From NCBI GenBank assembly GCA_038235705.1, contig JBBSTR010000007.1:1-57345 (forward strand): a stretch of DNA of 57,345 bases. Direction: 5' to 3'. A model generated the notes under the pieces. That model searched no databases, was not told the DNA's origin, and saw only the letters and a list, made by a program, of their open reading frames with translations. The stretch comes from CANKBT01 sp038235705 (GTDB lineage Bacteria; Actinomycetota; Actinomycetes; Mycobacteriales; SCTD01). A program made the translations under genes and the position numbers. Positions 34,715 to 42,119 of the stretch are shown one piece after another. Numbering within the stretch: the stretch's first letter is position 1; each line of letters opens with the position of its first letter.

Positions 34715-35170
34715 TCAGAGCCGGCGGTGGCCCGCGAAGAAGTCGCGGAGCAGGACGGCAGACTCCTCGGCGAGCACCCCGCCGAGCACCTCGGGCCGCC
34801 AGTTGAGGCGCTGGTCGCGGAGCACGTCGTACAGCGATCCGACGGCGCCGGCCTTGGGGTCGGCCGCCCCATACACGACCCGGGAGACCCGGGCGAGCCC
34901 GATCGCGCCGGCGCACATCGTGCACGGCTCCAGCGTCACGACCAGGGTGCAGCCGGTGAGCCGCCAGGTCTTGAGACGGCGGGCGCCGGCGCGGAGCGCG
35001 ACCACCTCGGCGTGGGCGGTCGGGTCGCCGGTCAGCTCACGCTCGTTGCGCTCCTGCGCGATCACCGAACCGTCGGGCCCCACCAGGACGGCGCCGACCG
35101 GGACGTCGTCGTGCGAGGGGGCACGGACCGCTTCCTCCAGGGCCAGCCGCATCCAGGCCCGGTCGCTCAC
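34715..35170 (-). CDS. tadA: tRNA-specific adenosine deaminase
   Basis: A 151-residue zinc deaminase that converts the wobble adenosine of tRNA-Arg(ACG) to inosine. Zinc and catalytic motifs are HAE (His53, Glu55) and PCTMC (Cys83, Cys86). Other family features are VPVGAVLVGPDGSVIAQERN and VVYGAADPKAGAVGSLYDVL. Start codon is GTG. Two TadA-associated genes lie just upstream on the same strand (10-nt gap), a common actinobacterial arrangement. Confidence 0.95.
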   Translation of the reverse strand: MSDRAWMRLALEEAVRAPSHDDVPVGAVLVGPDGSVIAQERNERELTGDPTAHAEVVALRAGARRLKTWRLTGCTLVVTLEPCTMCAGAIGLARVSRVVYGAADPKAGAVGSLYDVLRDQRLNWRPEVLGGVLAEESAVLLRDFFAGHRRL

Positions 35171-35180
35171 GCGCTGGTCG

Positions 35181-35681
35181 CTAGTCGCGCAGCGCGTCGA
35201 GCGCGTCGAGGCAGCCGGCTCGTTCGCACAGCTGCGTCATCACGTCGGCGGGCAGCAGTCCCTCCTCGGCACAGAGCCGCAACAGCTCGTCCTCGGGAGT
35301 ACCGAGGTCGGTGAGCAGGGCGGCGTCGCCCACCGGTGAGGCGAGCACGGCCCCGGTGGACTCCTCGAGCTCTTCGCCCTCCTCCTCGTCCGGCTCTTCG
35401 CCCTCCCAGAGCATCTTCGCGACGCCGCCGGTGAGCACGGCGCGTTCGTCGGACAGGAACACCTGCGGGTCGGTGGTGCTGTCCAGCCCCCCGTCAGCGC
35501 GGACGACGACGAGGTGCTCGTCGTCCTCCTCCAGCAGCAGGAGCCCGGGTCCGGGGCCGTCACCGGTCAGCTCACGGAGCGCTTCGACGACCGACTCGAG
35601 GTCGCCCTGCTCGTCGAGGTCGAGCTCGAGACCGGTCCAGCCGTCCTCCGTTCGCGCGAGTGCAGCAGCGAAGTAGGTCAC
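35181..35681 (-). CDS. tRNA adenosine deaminase-associated protein
   Basis: A 166-residue acidic protein starting TYFAAALARTEDGWTGLELDLDE, with a very acidic stretch (EGEEPDEEEGEELEE). The C-terminus (TDLGTPEDELLRLCAEEGLLPADVMTQLCERAGCLDALDALRD) is helical. Named in databases only by its position beside tadA; the biochemical role is unknown. GTG start with GGGAG upstream. It shares overall design with the next gene, suggesting an old duplication. Confidence 0.8.
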   Translation of the reverse strand: MTYFAAALARTEDGWTGLELDLDEQGDLESVVEALRELTGDGPGPGLLLLEEDDEHLVVVRADGGLDSTTDPQVFLSDERAVLTGGVAKMLWEGEEPDEEEGEELEESTGAVLASPVGDAALLTDLGTPEDELLRLCAEEGLLPADVMTQLCERAGCLDALDALRD

Positions 35682-35722
35682 AGGGCTCCCAGGATCGAGG
35701 CGATCGGCGCGTCAGGCAGGCG

Positions 35723-36232
35723 CTATTCAGCGTCCTCGGCGCCGACTACCCGCTCGTACGCCTCCCCGAACCCCAGGCGGGCCGCGAGGACCGACAGCAT
35801 CTCGTCGGCGTAGGCGTCCGGGTCGTCCAGGAGGTCTTCCAGCTCGACGGAGGAGAGTCCCAGGTCGGCAAAGATCTCGAGGTCGCCAGCCGGGACGACC
35901 TCGTCCTCGTCCTCGTCAGGCAGGTCCAGGTCGAGCACGTCGAGGACGTCTCCGGCGAGGTCCCAGTCGGCGGCGGCGCTGGCGTCCGACAGGAGCAGCC
36001 GCTCCGCGCCGGCGACGAGCCGGACGGCAAGGAAGAACTCGTGGGCGACGTCGACCAGCGCGACGCTGCCCGGCTGACCACGGGTCAGCGACAGCAGCGC
36101 GCCCAGGTCGTCGCCGAACGAGTCCGGCATGAGATCAACCTTCCAGGCACCACCGTCGCGGTAGGCCAGCACGACCGACATGACGTCCTCGTCGTCGTCG
36201 TCGTGCTGCTGGTCGTCCTGAACCGCCTGCAT
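35723..36232 (-). CDS. tRNA adenosine deaminase-associated-type protein, second copy
   Basis: A 169-residue acidic protein. After an Asp-rich start (QDDQQHDDDDEDV) it reads SVVLAYRDGGAWKVDLMPDSFGDDLGALLSLTRGQPGSVALVDVAHEFFLAVRLV...LLLSDASAAADWDLAGDVLDVLDLDLPDEDEDEV, ending in a helical tail (LGLSSVELEDLLDDPDAYADEMLSVLAARLGF). This parallels the neighbour's order of beta-rich part, acidic linker and helical tail. The ATG at 36232 has a GGGAG site. Function unknown. Confidence 0.75.
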   Translation of the reverse strand: MQAVQDDQQHDDDDEDVMSVVLAYRDGGAWKVDLMPDSFGDDLGALLSLTRGQPGSVALVDVAHEFFLAVRLVAGAERLLLSDASAAADWDLAGDVLDVLDLDLPDEDEDEVVPAGDLEIFADLGLSSVELEDLLDDPDAYADEMLSVLAARLGFGEAYERVVGAEDAE

Positions 36233-36372
36233 GACGCTCTCCCTGGCTCGGCCCCGGTCCAGGACTGTCGCACGCCCGGGCCCGGGAGGCCAGGGTTGAC
36301 GTCCCGGCGCTTGTCTCCGGCCTGCCGGGGTAGTCGACACCAGACGTCCGACCACCTCGAGGAGAGCACCCG

Positions 36373-37200
36373 ATGGCACAGCGCAACACCGTGGCCCACT
36401 TTCTGCACGACGCCGGCCTGGCGGTCTGGTTCGGCGGGACCCTGATGGGGGCGGTCGGCGTCAACGGCGCGGCCGCCGACGTCGACGACCCGCGTCAGCG
36501 TGCCCGCGTGGCGAACGCCGGCTGGGCGCGCTGGACCCCGGTGAACGCCGTCGCGATCGGCGCCCACCTGTACGGCGGACAGAAACTTCTGCGTGCCAAC
36601 AAGGGCCGGGTCGCCACCCAGCAGGGAGTGCTCGCCAACACCAACACCAAGCTCGTGCTGACCGGCGCCGCGCTTGCCGCCACCGCGTATGCGCGTGTGC
36701 TCGGCAAGAAGGTCCTCGATGCGGGCGACGTCCCGGTCGCGGGCGGCACCGAGCCGCTCTCGAGCACCCCGCCCGAGGTTGCCAAGGCGCAGAAGCAGCT
36801 CAAGGCGTTGCAGTGGGCGATCCCGGCCCTGACCGGCGGCATCCTCGCCAGCAGCGCGCTCCACGAGGAGCAGCAGCGCACGACCGAGGTGTTCCGCGGC
36901 ACGCTCAAGGGGCTCCCGAGCACCGTCAGCCACGCCGCTTCGGTCGCGGGCGCCTCGATCGGCCCGGCGGCGCACGCGGCTCGCGAGGCCCTCGGCCCGA
37001 AGGCCGTCGCCGCGAAGGACGCGATCGGCCCCAAGGCCGTCGCGGCCAAGGACGCTTTCGTTCCTTACGCGAAGGATGCCAAGGACGCTCTTGCTCCCTA
37101 CGCCAAGGACGCCAAGGACGCGCTCACGCCGTACGCAAAAGAAGCCGGCGACCGCGCGCGCCTCGGCTACGACCGGGCTCGCGAGTCGCTCACCAGCTGA
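36373..37200 (+). CDS. Membrane protein with C-terminal GPKAVAAKDA / PYAKDAKDAL repeats
   Basis: A 275-residue protein. The first ~160 residues hold several hydrophobic segments (LAVWFGGTLMGAVGVNGAAADV; TKLVLTGAALAATAYARVLG; WAIPALTGGILASSAL). The tail (residues ~205-260) is built from five short degenerate repeats: GPKAVAAKDAI, GPKAVAAKDAF, VPYAKDAKDALA, PYAKDAKDALT, PYAKEAGDRA. These should form an amphipathic Lys/Ala helix resembling histone-H1-like or phasin tails. Clear SD GAGGAG. Function unknown; convergent with an H1-like gene. Confidence 0.7.
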   Translation: MAQRNTVAHFLHDAGLAVWFGGTLMGAVGVNGAAADVDDPRQRARVANAGWARWTPVNAVAIGAHLYGGQKLLRANKGRVATQQGVLANTNTKLVLTGAALAATAYARVLGKKVLDAGDVPVAGGTEPLSSTPPEVAKAQKQLKALQWAIPALTGGILASSALHEEQQRTTEVFRGTLKGLPSTVSHAASVAGASIGPAAHAAREALGPKAVAAKDAIGPKAVAAKDAFVPYAKDAKDALAPYAKDAKDALTPYAKEAGDRARLGYDRARESLTS

Positions 37201-37211
37201 TCTGTCCCGAC

Positions 37212-37251
37212 CAGGACGGCCTGCTCACCTCAGGGTGAGCAGGCCGTCCTG
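37212..37251. terminator. Perfect 18-bp hairpin between convergent genes
   Basis: Arms 37212-37229 and 37234-37251 are perfectly complementary over 18 bp with loop TCAG. It begins 12 nt after one stop and ends 12 nt before the other, so it should act as a symmetric bidirectional terminator. It is the strongest hairpin I can see in the window. Confidence 0.9.
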
Positions 37252-37263
37252 CGTACGGGAGGA

Positions 37264-38262
37264 TCAGACTTTTTCGGGCCGGGCGAAGCGGTGCGTGTGG
37301 CTGACGCTCCCGTCACGGACCCGCTCCTGGTAGACGAAGTCGGCCTTGCGCTCGGCGAAGGCCTTCCCGAAGGCGTCCCAGTCGCCGGGCTCCTGCCCGG
37401 GCTCGAAGTCGAAGCGCAGGTTGAGGACTCCACCGATCTTCGCGGGCGTCATCCTCGGCTCGCCGCCGCGGGCCTTGGCCCACGCCGTCATGACCTCGAC
37501 GCTGCGGGTCCGGTAGTTCGCTGCGACCGACGGCTGCCCGGTCTGACGGGTGACCTCGTCCTGCTTGCCGGTCTGCTCAGCGGCCAGACCCTTCTCGCGC
37601 ACGGTCAAGTCCTTCTTCGGCAGGCCGCCGGTGCTCGAGGCGGCCGGGGCTGTCTTTGCGGTCGACGGCGGGGCGGGAATCTCCGCGGTCTCCGGGGAGG
37701 TGGCCCTCGCGGCGACCGGGGCGATCGCCGCCTCCCTCGTCGCGGGCGCGGGTGCCGTGGCCGGGACGGGCTTGGCCGCCTTGACGGCCGCGGCGGGCCT
37801 CGACGGCTTGGCGGCGGCCTTCGCCGGCGCCTTGGCGGCCTTGGCCGGCTTGCTGGCCTTCGCCGGCTCGGCGGCCTTCTCCGGGGCCGACATGGCCTTG
37901 GACGCCGCGGCGACCTTGGGCTTGACCGGAGCCGGCGTGGCCTTCGGACTTGTCGCCGGGGCAGCCTTGATCTCGGTCCTCGCCGCGGCCACCGCGGCGG
38001 CGGGCGAGCGGGTCTCGACGGTCGCCGACGCCTTCTTGGCCGGCCTGCTCGCGCCGGGGACGACCGAGCGGGCTGCCGCACCGACCCCGGCGGCCAGCTT
38101 GCCGGCCTCACCGGCGGCGGTCACGGCGGTGTCGAGCGCGGTCTTGGCGGCGAAGTCGGTGACCTCCTTGGCCATCTTCGCCGGCGCCAGCGCCACGTTG
38201 GCGGCTCTGGTCGCCGCCCCGAGCAGGCCCTTGGCCTTCTTCTTGCTGTTCTTGTCAGCCAT
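37264..38262 (-). CDS. Ala/Lys/Pro-rich histone-H1-like protein with conserved C-terminal domain
   Basis: A 332-residue protein. Residues 1-70 are Lys/Ala-rich with a helical part (KGLLGAATRAANVALAPAKMAKEVTDFAAKTALDTAVTAAGEAGKLAAGV). Residues ~70-220 are low complexity (Ala, Lys, Pro), like histone H1 tails. The last ~100 residues are ordered-looking (YRTRSVEVMTAWAKARGGEPRMTPAKIGGVLNLRFDFEPGQEPGDWDAFGKAFAERKADFVYQERV). DNA or polyanion binding is inferred from composition only. SD AGGAGG 6 nt before the ATG. Confidence 0.7.
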   Translation of the reverse strand: MADKNSKKKAKGLLGAATRAANVALAPAKMAKEVTDFAAKTALDTAVTAAGEAGKLAAGVGAAARSVVPGASRPAKKASATVETRSPAAAVAAARTEIKAAPATSPKATPAPVKPKVAAASKAMSAPEKAAEPAKASKPAKAAKAPAKAAAKPSRPAAAVKAAKPVPATAPAPATREAAIAPVAARATSPETAEIPAPPSTAKTAPAASSTGGLPKKDLTVREKGLAAEQTGKQDEVTRQTGQPSVAANYRTRSVEVMTAWAKARGGEPRMTPAKIGGVLNLRFDFEPGQEPGDWDAFGKAFAERKADFVYQERVRDGSVSHTHRFARPEKV

Positions 38263-38351
38263 GTCGATCCTCCTGGTCAGGTCAGAGATCGGCCCGTGTC
38301 CCAGGGGCGGTTCCCCCGAGGTGGGGGCTGCCGTGGACGGGGCGTTCGTCG

Positions 38352-38357
38352 TACCCT
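38352..38357 (+). promoter_or_regulatory. -10 box for leaderless DUF3039 gene
   Basis: TACCCT 7 nt before the ATG at 38365, with no Shine-Dalgarno. It also decides the start within a longer open frame. Confidence 0.55.
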
Positions 38358-38364
38358 CCCAGAC

Positions 38365-38592
38365 ATGACCGAGCTTGACACGAGGCCCGCCGATCCACAG
38401 CTCGATGTGGACGACGATGAGCCGAAATATTCGCACTACGTCAAGAAGGACGCCATCATGCGGAGCGCCGTGGAGGGGACGGCGGCGACGGCGCTGTGCG
38501 GCAAGAAGTGGATGCCGAACCGCGATCCGGAGAAATACCCGATCTGTCCCAAGTGCAAGGAGATGATGGAGATGCTGGAGTCCATGCACTAG
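38365..38592 (+). CDS. DUF3039 zinc-ribbon protein
   Basis: A 75-residue actinobacterial protein: acidic N-terminus (TELDTRPADPQLDVDDDEPKYSHYV), then KKDAIMRSAVEGTAATALCGKKWMPNRDPEKYPICPKCKEMMEML. Three Cys residues (ALCGK, ICPKC) and possibly a His (SHYV) suggest zinc binding. Function unknown. It diverges from the H1-like gene across a 102-base spacer. Confidence 0.88.
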   Translation: MTELDTRPADPQLDVDDDEPKYSHYVKKDAIMRSAVEGTAATALCGKKWMPNRDPEKYPICPKCKEMMEMLESMH

Positions 38593-38903
38593 TCCGACAG
38601 CTACGCCGCGCGCTTTCCGTGATCGGACCTGCCCGGCGATCTTCCGGAGACGGTTGCGTTCTGCACGAACTGTCGCTTCTTTGAGGAAGATCGTCGCGGC
38701 CGGGGTCGACAGCTCCTGCCGATCTTCCCCGTACGGCTCGGCGATGACGGGAATGTCCCTGTTCTGCGGAAGATCGCCGCGGGTGGGGCGGGGGATCACC
38801 GCGCGTCGGCCGCCGGCCGACGTCCGCGGATGTCTCCCGATGTCTGCCGACGTCCATTGGCGCCAGCAGCATCACGAGCCCCGTCAGAGGGTGCCGGAGG
38901 GCG
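38593..38903. repeat. Convergent intergenic region with repeated GATCTTCC motifs
   Basis: 311 bases without a convincing gene between two stops. Four copies of a GATCTTCC/GGAAGATC motif alternate in orientation: 38638-38645, 38685-38692, 38721-38728 and 38768-38775. They form two possible stem-loops, the first with GGCGATCTTCC (38635-38645) opposite GGAAGATCGTC (38685-38695). Nearer murB are tandem GATGTCTCCC-GATGTCTGCC-GACGTCC units and two GTCAGAGGG copies. Confidence 0.6.
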
Positions 38904-39899
38904 TCAGAGGGCGTCGGCGACCAGCACCGGCTCGTTGACCAGGGTGACGCCGGTGGCTTCCCGTACGCCGTCACGGACCTCGCGCGCCAGCGCCAGCAGC
39001 TCACGGCTCGTGCCGCCGCCCCGGTGCACCAGCGCCAGCACGTGCTTGGTCGACAACCCGACCGGGCCGACCCCGTGGCCCTTGGCAAACCCGGACCGTT
39101 CGACCAGCCAGGCTGCAGACACCTTCACCCCGTCACCGGACGGATGTCCGGGGACCTCGCCGAGCCGGTCCTGCAGCGCCCTGAACTCAGCCCGGGTCAG
39201 CACCGGGTTCGTGAAGAACGAGCCGACGCTGCGGCTGTCCGGGTCCTCGGCGTCCAGCACCATGCCCTTGCCTCGACGCAGCCGGAGCACCGCCTCACGC
39301 ACCTCAGCCAGCGGCGCGCGCTCCCCGAGCTGCACGCCGAGCGTCCTCGCCAGCTCCGCGTAGCCCACCGGGGCGCCCAGCGGGCCCGGCAACAGGGCAA
39401 AAGCCACCTCGAGCACCACCCATCGACCGGGCTCGGCCTTGAAGGCGCTGTGCCGGTAGCCGAACCCGCAGGCCGCGCGGTCCAGCTCGTGCACCTCCCC
39501 GGCCAGCCGGTCGAGCGCACGGACCCGTACGACGGTCTGGGAGACCTCCTGGCCGTACGCGCCGATGTTCTGGACCGGGCTCGCTCCGACCGAGCCCGGG
39601 ATGCCGGACAGCGCCTCCAGACCCGCGAGCCCGCGGGCGACCGTCAGCGCGACGAGCCCGTCCCAGTCCTCCCCCGCCTGCGCGGTCACCGTGCCGCCGT
39701 CGATCGTGACGCCGCGCGTCGCGACCTGCAGCACCGTGCCGGCCACGCCGGCGTCCGGGAGCACGAGGTTGCTCCCGCCACCGAGCACCAGGTCCGCGCC
39801 GGGCGCCTCCGCGACCACCTGCGCCTCGGTCGTCGCAACGACCAGTCGGCCGGCCCTGCCACCGAGGCCCAGCGTCGTGAGGCCGGCCAGCTCGCTCAC
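38904..39899 (-). CDS. murB: UDP-N-acetylenolpyruvoylglucosamine reductase
   Basis: A 331-residue FAD enzyme of peptidoglycan precursor synthesis, reducing UDP-GlcNAc-enolpyruvate to UDP-MurNAc. Motifs: LGLGGRAGRLV, LVLGGGSNLVLPDAG, LSGIPGSVGASPVQNIGAYGQE, FGYRHSAFK, GSFFTNPVL with the catalytic Ser, and C-terminal ALVHRGGGTSRELLAL. The GTG at 39899 overlaps the rarD stop, so they form an operon. Confidence 0.96.
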   Translation of the reverse strand: MSELAGLTTLGLGGRAGRLVVATTEAQVVAEAPGADLVLGGGSNLVLPDAGVAGTVLQVATRGVTIDGGTVTAQAGEDWDGLVALTVARGLAGLEALSGIPGSVGASPVQNIGAYGQEVSQTVVRVRALDRLAGEVHELDRAACGFGYRHSAFKAEPGRWVVLEVAFALLPGPLGAPVGYAELARTLGVQLGERAPLAEVREAVLRLRRGKGMVLDAEDPDSRSVGSFFTNPVLTRAEFRALQDRLGEVPGHPSGDGVKVSAAWLVERSGFAKGHGVGPVGLSTKHVLALVHRGGGTSRELLALAREVRDGVREATGVTLVNEPVLVADAL

Positions 39900-40777
39900 A
39901 CCGGCACCGGGACGACAGCCCGGCGGCGACGGAGCAGATCGACGGAGAGCACCGCGAGCGCGACCCACACCAGGGAGAAGCCGAGCAGCCGCGGCAGAGG
40001 CATTGCCTCGTCGAAGAACAGCACGCCGAGCAGCAGGTGCATGGTCGGGGTGACGTACTGCAGCAGGCCCAGGGTGGACATCGGCACCCGCGAGGCGGCG
40101 CCGGCGAACAGCAGCAGCGGGATCGCGGTGACCACTCCGGTGCTGACCAGGAGCAGCAGGTGCCCGGTGCCGGCGTTGGCGAACGTGGAGCTGCCGCCGG
40201 TCAGCAGGAGGTAGCCGAGCGCGACCGGTGCCAGCACCACCGTCTCGACCGTGAGCCCGACGACGGCGCCGACGCCGACCTGCTTCTTCATGAGCCCGTA
40301 GAACCCGAAGGAAAAGGCGAGCCCGAGCGCGAGCCACGGCGGATGGCCGTTCTCGACGGTCAGCACGACGACGGCGAGGCTCGCGAGCACCAGCGCGGCC
40401 TTCTGCACCGTCCGGAGCGTCTCACCCAGCACGAGCACGCCCAGCCCGATCGTGACGAGCGGGTTGATGAAGTAGCCGAGCGAGGTCTCGATCACCTGGT
40501 CGCTGTTCACGCCGTAGATGAACAGGCCCCAGTTGAACGCCACGAGCACGGCGGCGACGGCGAGCCGGCCGACCGTGCGCGGCGGCAGCGCGAGCACGTC
40601 GCGGGCGCGCCCGAGCACCAGCACGAGCGCGACGCAGAACACCGCCGACCAGACGACCCGGTGTGCGAGCACCTCGATCGGGCCGCTGGGCTTCAGCAGC
40701 GTCCAGAACAGCGGGAACAGGCCCCAGGTCAGGTAGGCCGAAGCGCCGAGCAGGGTGCCTTCGCGCGTACGGTCCAC
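39896..40777 (-). CDS. rarD: EamA-family transporter RarD
   Basis: A 293-residue drug/metabolite-superfamily membrane protein with ten hydrophobic segments. RarD features: GTLLGASAYLTWGLFPLFWTLLKPSGPIEVLAHRVVWSAVF and NWGLFIYGVNSDQVIETSLGYFINPLVTIGLGVLVLGE, then SRVPMSTLGLLQYVTPTMHLLLGVLFFDEAM. Substrate unknown. GTG start with TAGGAT 7 nt upstream. Confidence 0.93.
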   Translation of the reverse strand: MDRTREGTLLGASAYLTWGLFPLFWTLLKPSGPIEVLAHRVVWSAVFCVALVLVLGRARDVLALPPRTVGRLAVAAVLVAFNWGLFIYGVNSDQVIETSLGYFINPLVTIGLGVLVLGETLRTVQKAALVLASLAVVVLTVENGHPPWLALGLAFSFGFYGLMKKQVGVGAVVGLTVETVVLAPVALGYLLLTGGSSTFANAGTGHLLLLVSTGVVTAIPLLLFAGAASRVPMSTLGLLQYVTPTMHLLLGVLFFDEAMPLPRLLGFSLVWVALAVLSVDLLRRRRAVVPVPV

Positions 40778-40784
40778 GCGCTGG

Positions 40785-40790
40785 ATCCTA
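40785..40790 (-). promoter_or_regulatory. -10 box for leaderless rarD-murB
   Basis: TAGGAT on the minus strand, 7 nt before the rarD GTG. It overlaps the stop of the upstream MFS gene, which suggests a separate transcript for rarD-murB. Confidence 0.55.
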
Positions 40791-42119
40791 CGGCCGGGCT
40801 GCTGCCCGCACGGCCTCGTCGGTGTCGGTGCGTGCGAGCAGCAGGCCGCCGGCCACGAAGAGCACGAGCAGGCTGAGCAGAGCCGCCTTGTAGTCGCCGG
40901 TGAGGTCGTACGTCACACCGAAGATCAACGGACCGAGGAAGGCGGTGCCGCGCTCGGCCAGCTCGAAGAACGCGAAGAAGCTGGCCTGCCGGTCGTGCGG
41001 CACCATCGCGCTGAACAGCGACCGGGCGAGCGCCTGCGAACCGCCGAGCACGAGCGCGATCGCCACCCCGAGCCCGTACGCCTGGGCCTGACTGTTCAGC
41101 ACGGTCACCGCGTACAGCAGGATCGCCGCCCAGACCACGAGCGTGCCGAGCAGCACGTTCTTCGGACCGTAGCGCCGGGCCAGACGCGCGCAGCCCAGCG
41201 CCCCGAACACCGCGACCACCTGGATCAGCAGCACCAGGGTCAGCAGGAAACCGGTGGCGTCGTCGGGGTCGCGACCCTTGGCCTCGTACAGCTGGAAGCT
41301 GAGGTAGACCGCCGACAGCCCGATCACCGCCTGGATCGCGTCGTTGAAGAGCAGGAAGCTCACCAGGTAGCGCGCGGTCTGCGGGAGTTTTCGTAAGAGT
41401 GCGAGAGAGGTCTTGAGGTGCGCGAGCGGCGCCTCGATCACCGGTGCGGGGCGGCCCGGCAGCTCGGCCGCCGCGTCCAGCCGGCGTACGGCGACCACGC
41501 CCAGCGCGAGCCACCACACAGCGGCCAGCGCGATCGAGACCCGACCCGCGCCCGAGGTCGTCAGGCCGAACGTGTCCTTGAGCCCGATCAGCGCGAGCGC
41601 GACCAGGAGCACCGCCGCCCCGCCCGCGTAGCCGACCGCATAGCCGCGGGCCGACACCGCGTCCCGGTCGGCGAGCGTCGAGACGTCCGCGAGGTAGGCG
41701 TTGTAGGACATGATCGCGACCCCGTAGACCGCGTTCGCCGCGACCAGCAGGACGAAGGCGAGCAGCACCTGACCGCGCGGCACGAACGACAGCGCGATCG
41801 TCGCCAGCGACCCGGTGGCCGTGGCCCCGAGCAGCACCGCGCGCTTGCTCCCGGCGCGGTCGGCCACTGCCCCGAGCACCGGCATGGCGAGCACCTGGAA
41901 CACGATCGAGAACGACAGGGCGTACGCGTAGACGCTGTCTGCCCGCGGGGAGAGACCGAGCAGCGACACCCGCCCGGACGCGTCCTCGGCGGCCCTCGCC
42001 AGCGAGGTGACGAACGGGCCACCGAGCGCCGTGATGACGACCGTGACGAACGCGGAGTTCGCCGCGTCGTAGAGGCTGAACCCGGAGACGGCGCGGCGTC
42101 GGGCGGCTGCCTCGTTCAC
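40788..42119 (-). CDS. MFS transporter, UMF1 (Atg22-like) family
   Basis: A 443-residue, roughly 12-helix permease. The start SGFSLYDAANSAFVTVVITALGGPFVTSL is the hallmark of the UMF1 group; YNAYLADVSTLADRDAVSARGYAVGYAGG and RSLFSAMVPHDRQASFFAFFELAERGTAFLGPL are also characteristic. The substrate is unknown; relatives of yeast Atg22 export amino acids. The GTG overlaps the stop of the upstream MFS gene by 4 nt; the longer frame is an artefact. Confidence 0.92.
   Translation of the reverse strand: MNEAAARRRAVSGFSLYDAANSAFVTVVITALGGPFVTSLARAAEDASGRVSLLGLSPRADSVYAYALSFSIVFQVLAMPVLGAVADRAGSKRAVLLGATATGSLATIALSFVPRGQVLLAFVLLVAANAVYGVAIMSYNAYLADVSTLADRDAVSARGYAVGYAGGAAVLLVALALIGLKDTFGLTTSGAGRVSIALAAVWWLALGVVAVRRLDAAAELPGRPAPVIEAPLAHLKTSLALLRKLPQTARYLVSFLLFNDAIQAVIGLSAVYLSFQLYEAKGRDPDDATGFLLTLVLLIQVVAVFGALGCARLARRYGPKNVLLGTLVVWAAILLYAVTVLNSQAQAYGLGVAIALVLGGSQALARSLFSAMVPHDRQASFFAFFELAERGTAFLGPLIFGVTYDLTGDYKAALLSLLVLFVAGGLLLARTDTDEAVRAAARP

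Noticed and set aside
36185..36215. GTC/GTG-rich microsatellite as a regulatory repeat
   Set aside because: It lies inside the coding start of a TadA-associated gene and simply encodes an Asp-rich stretch.
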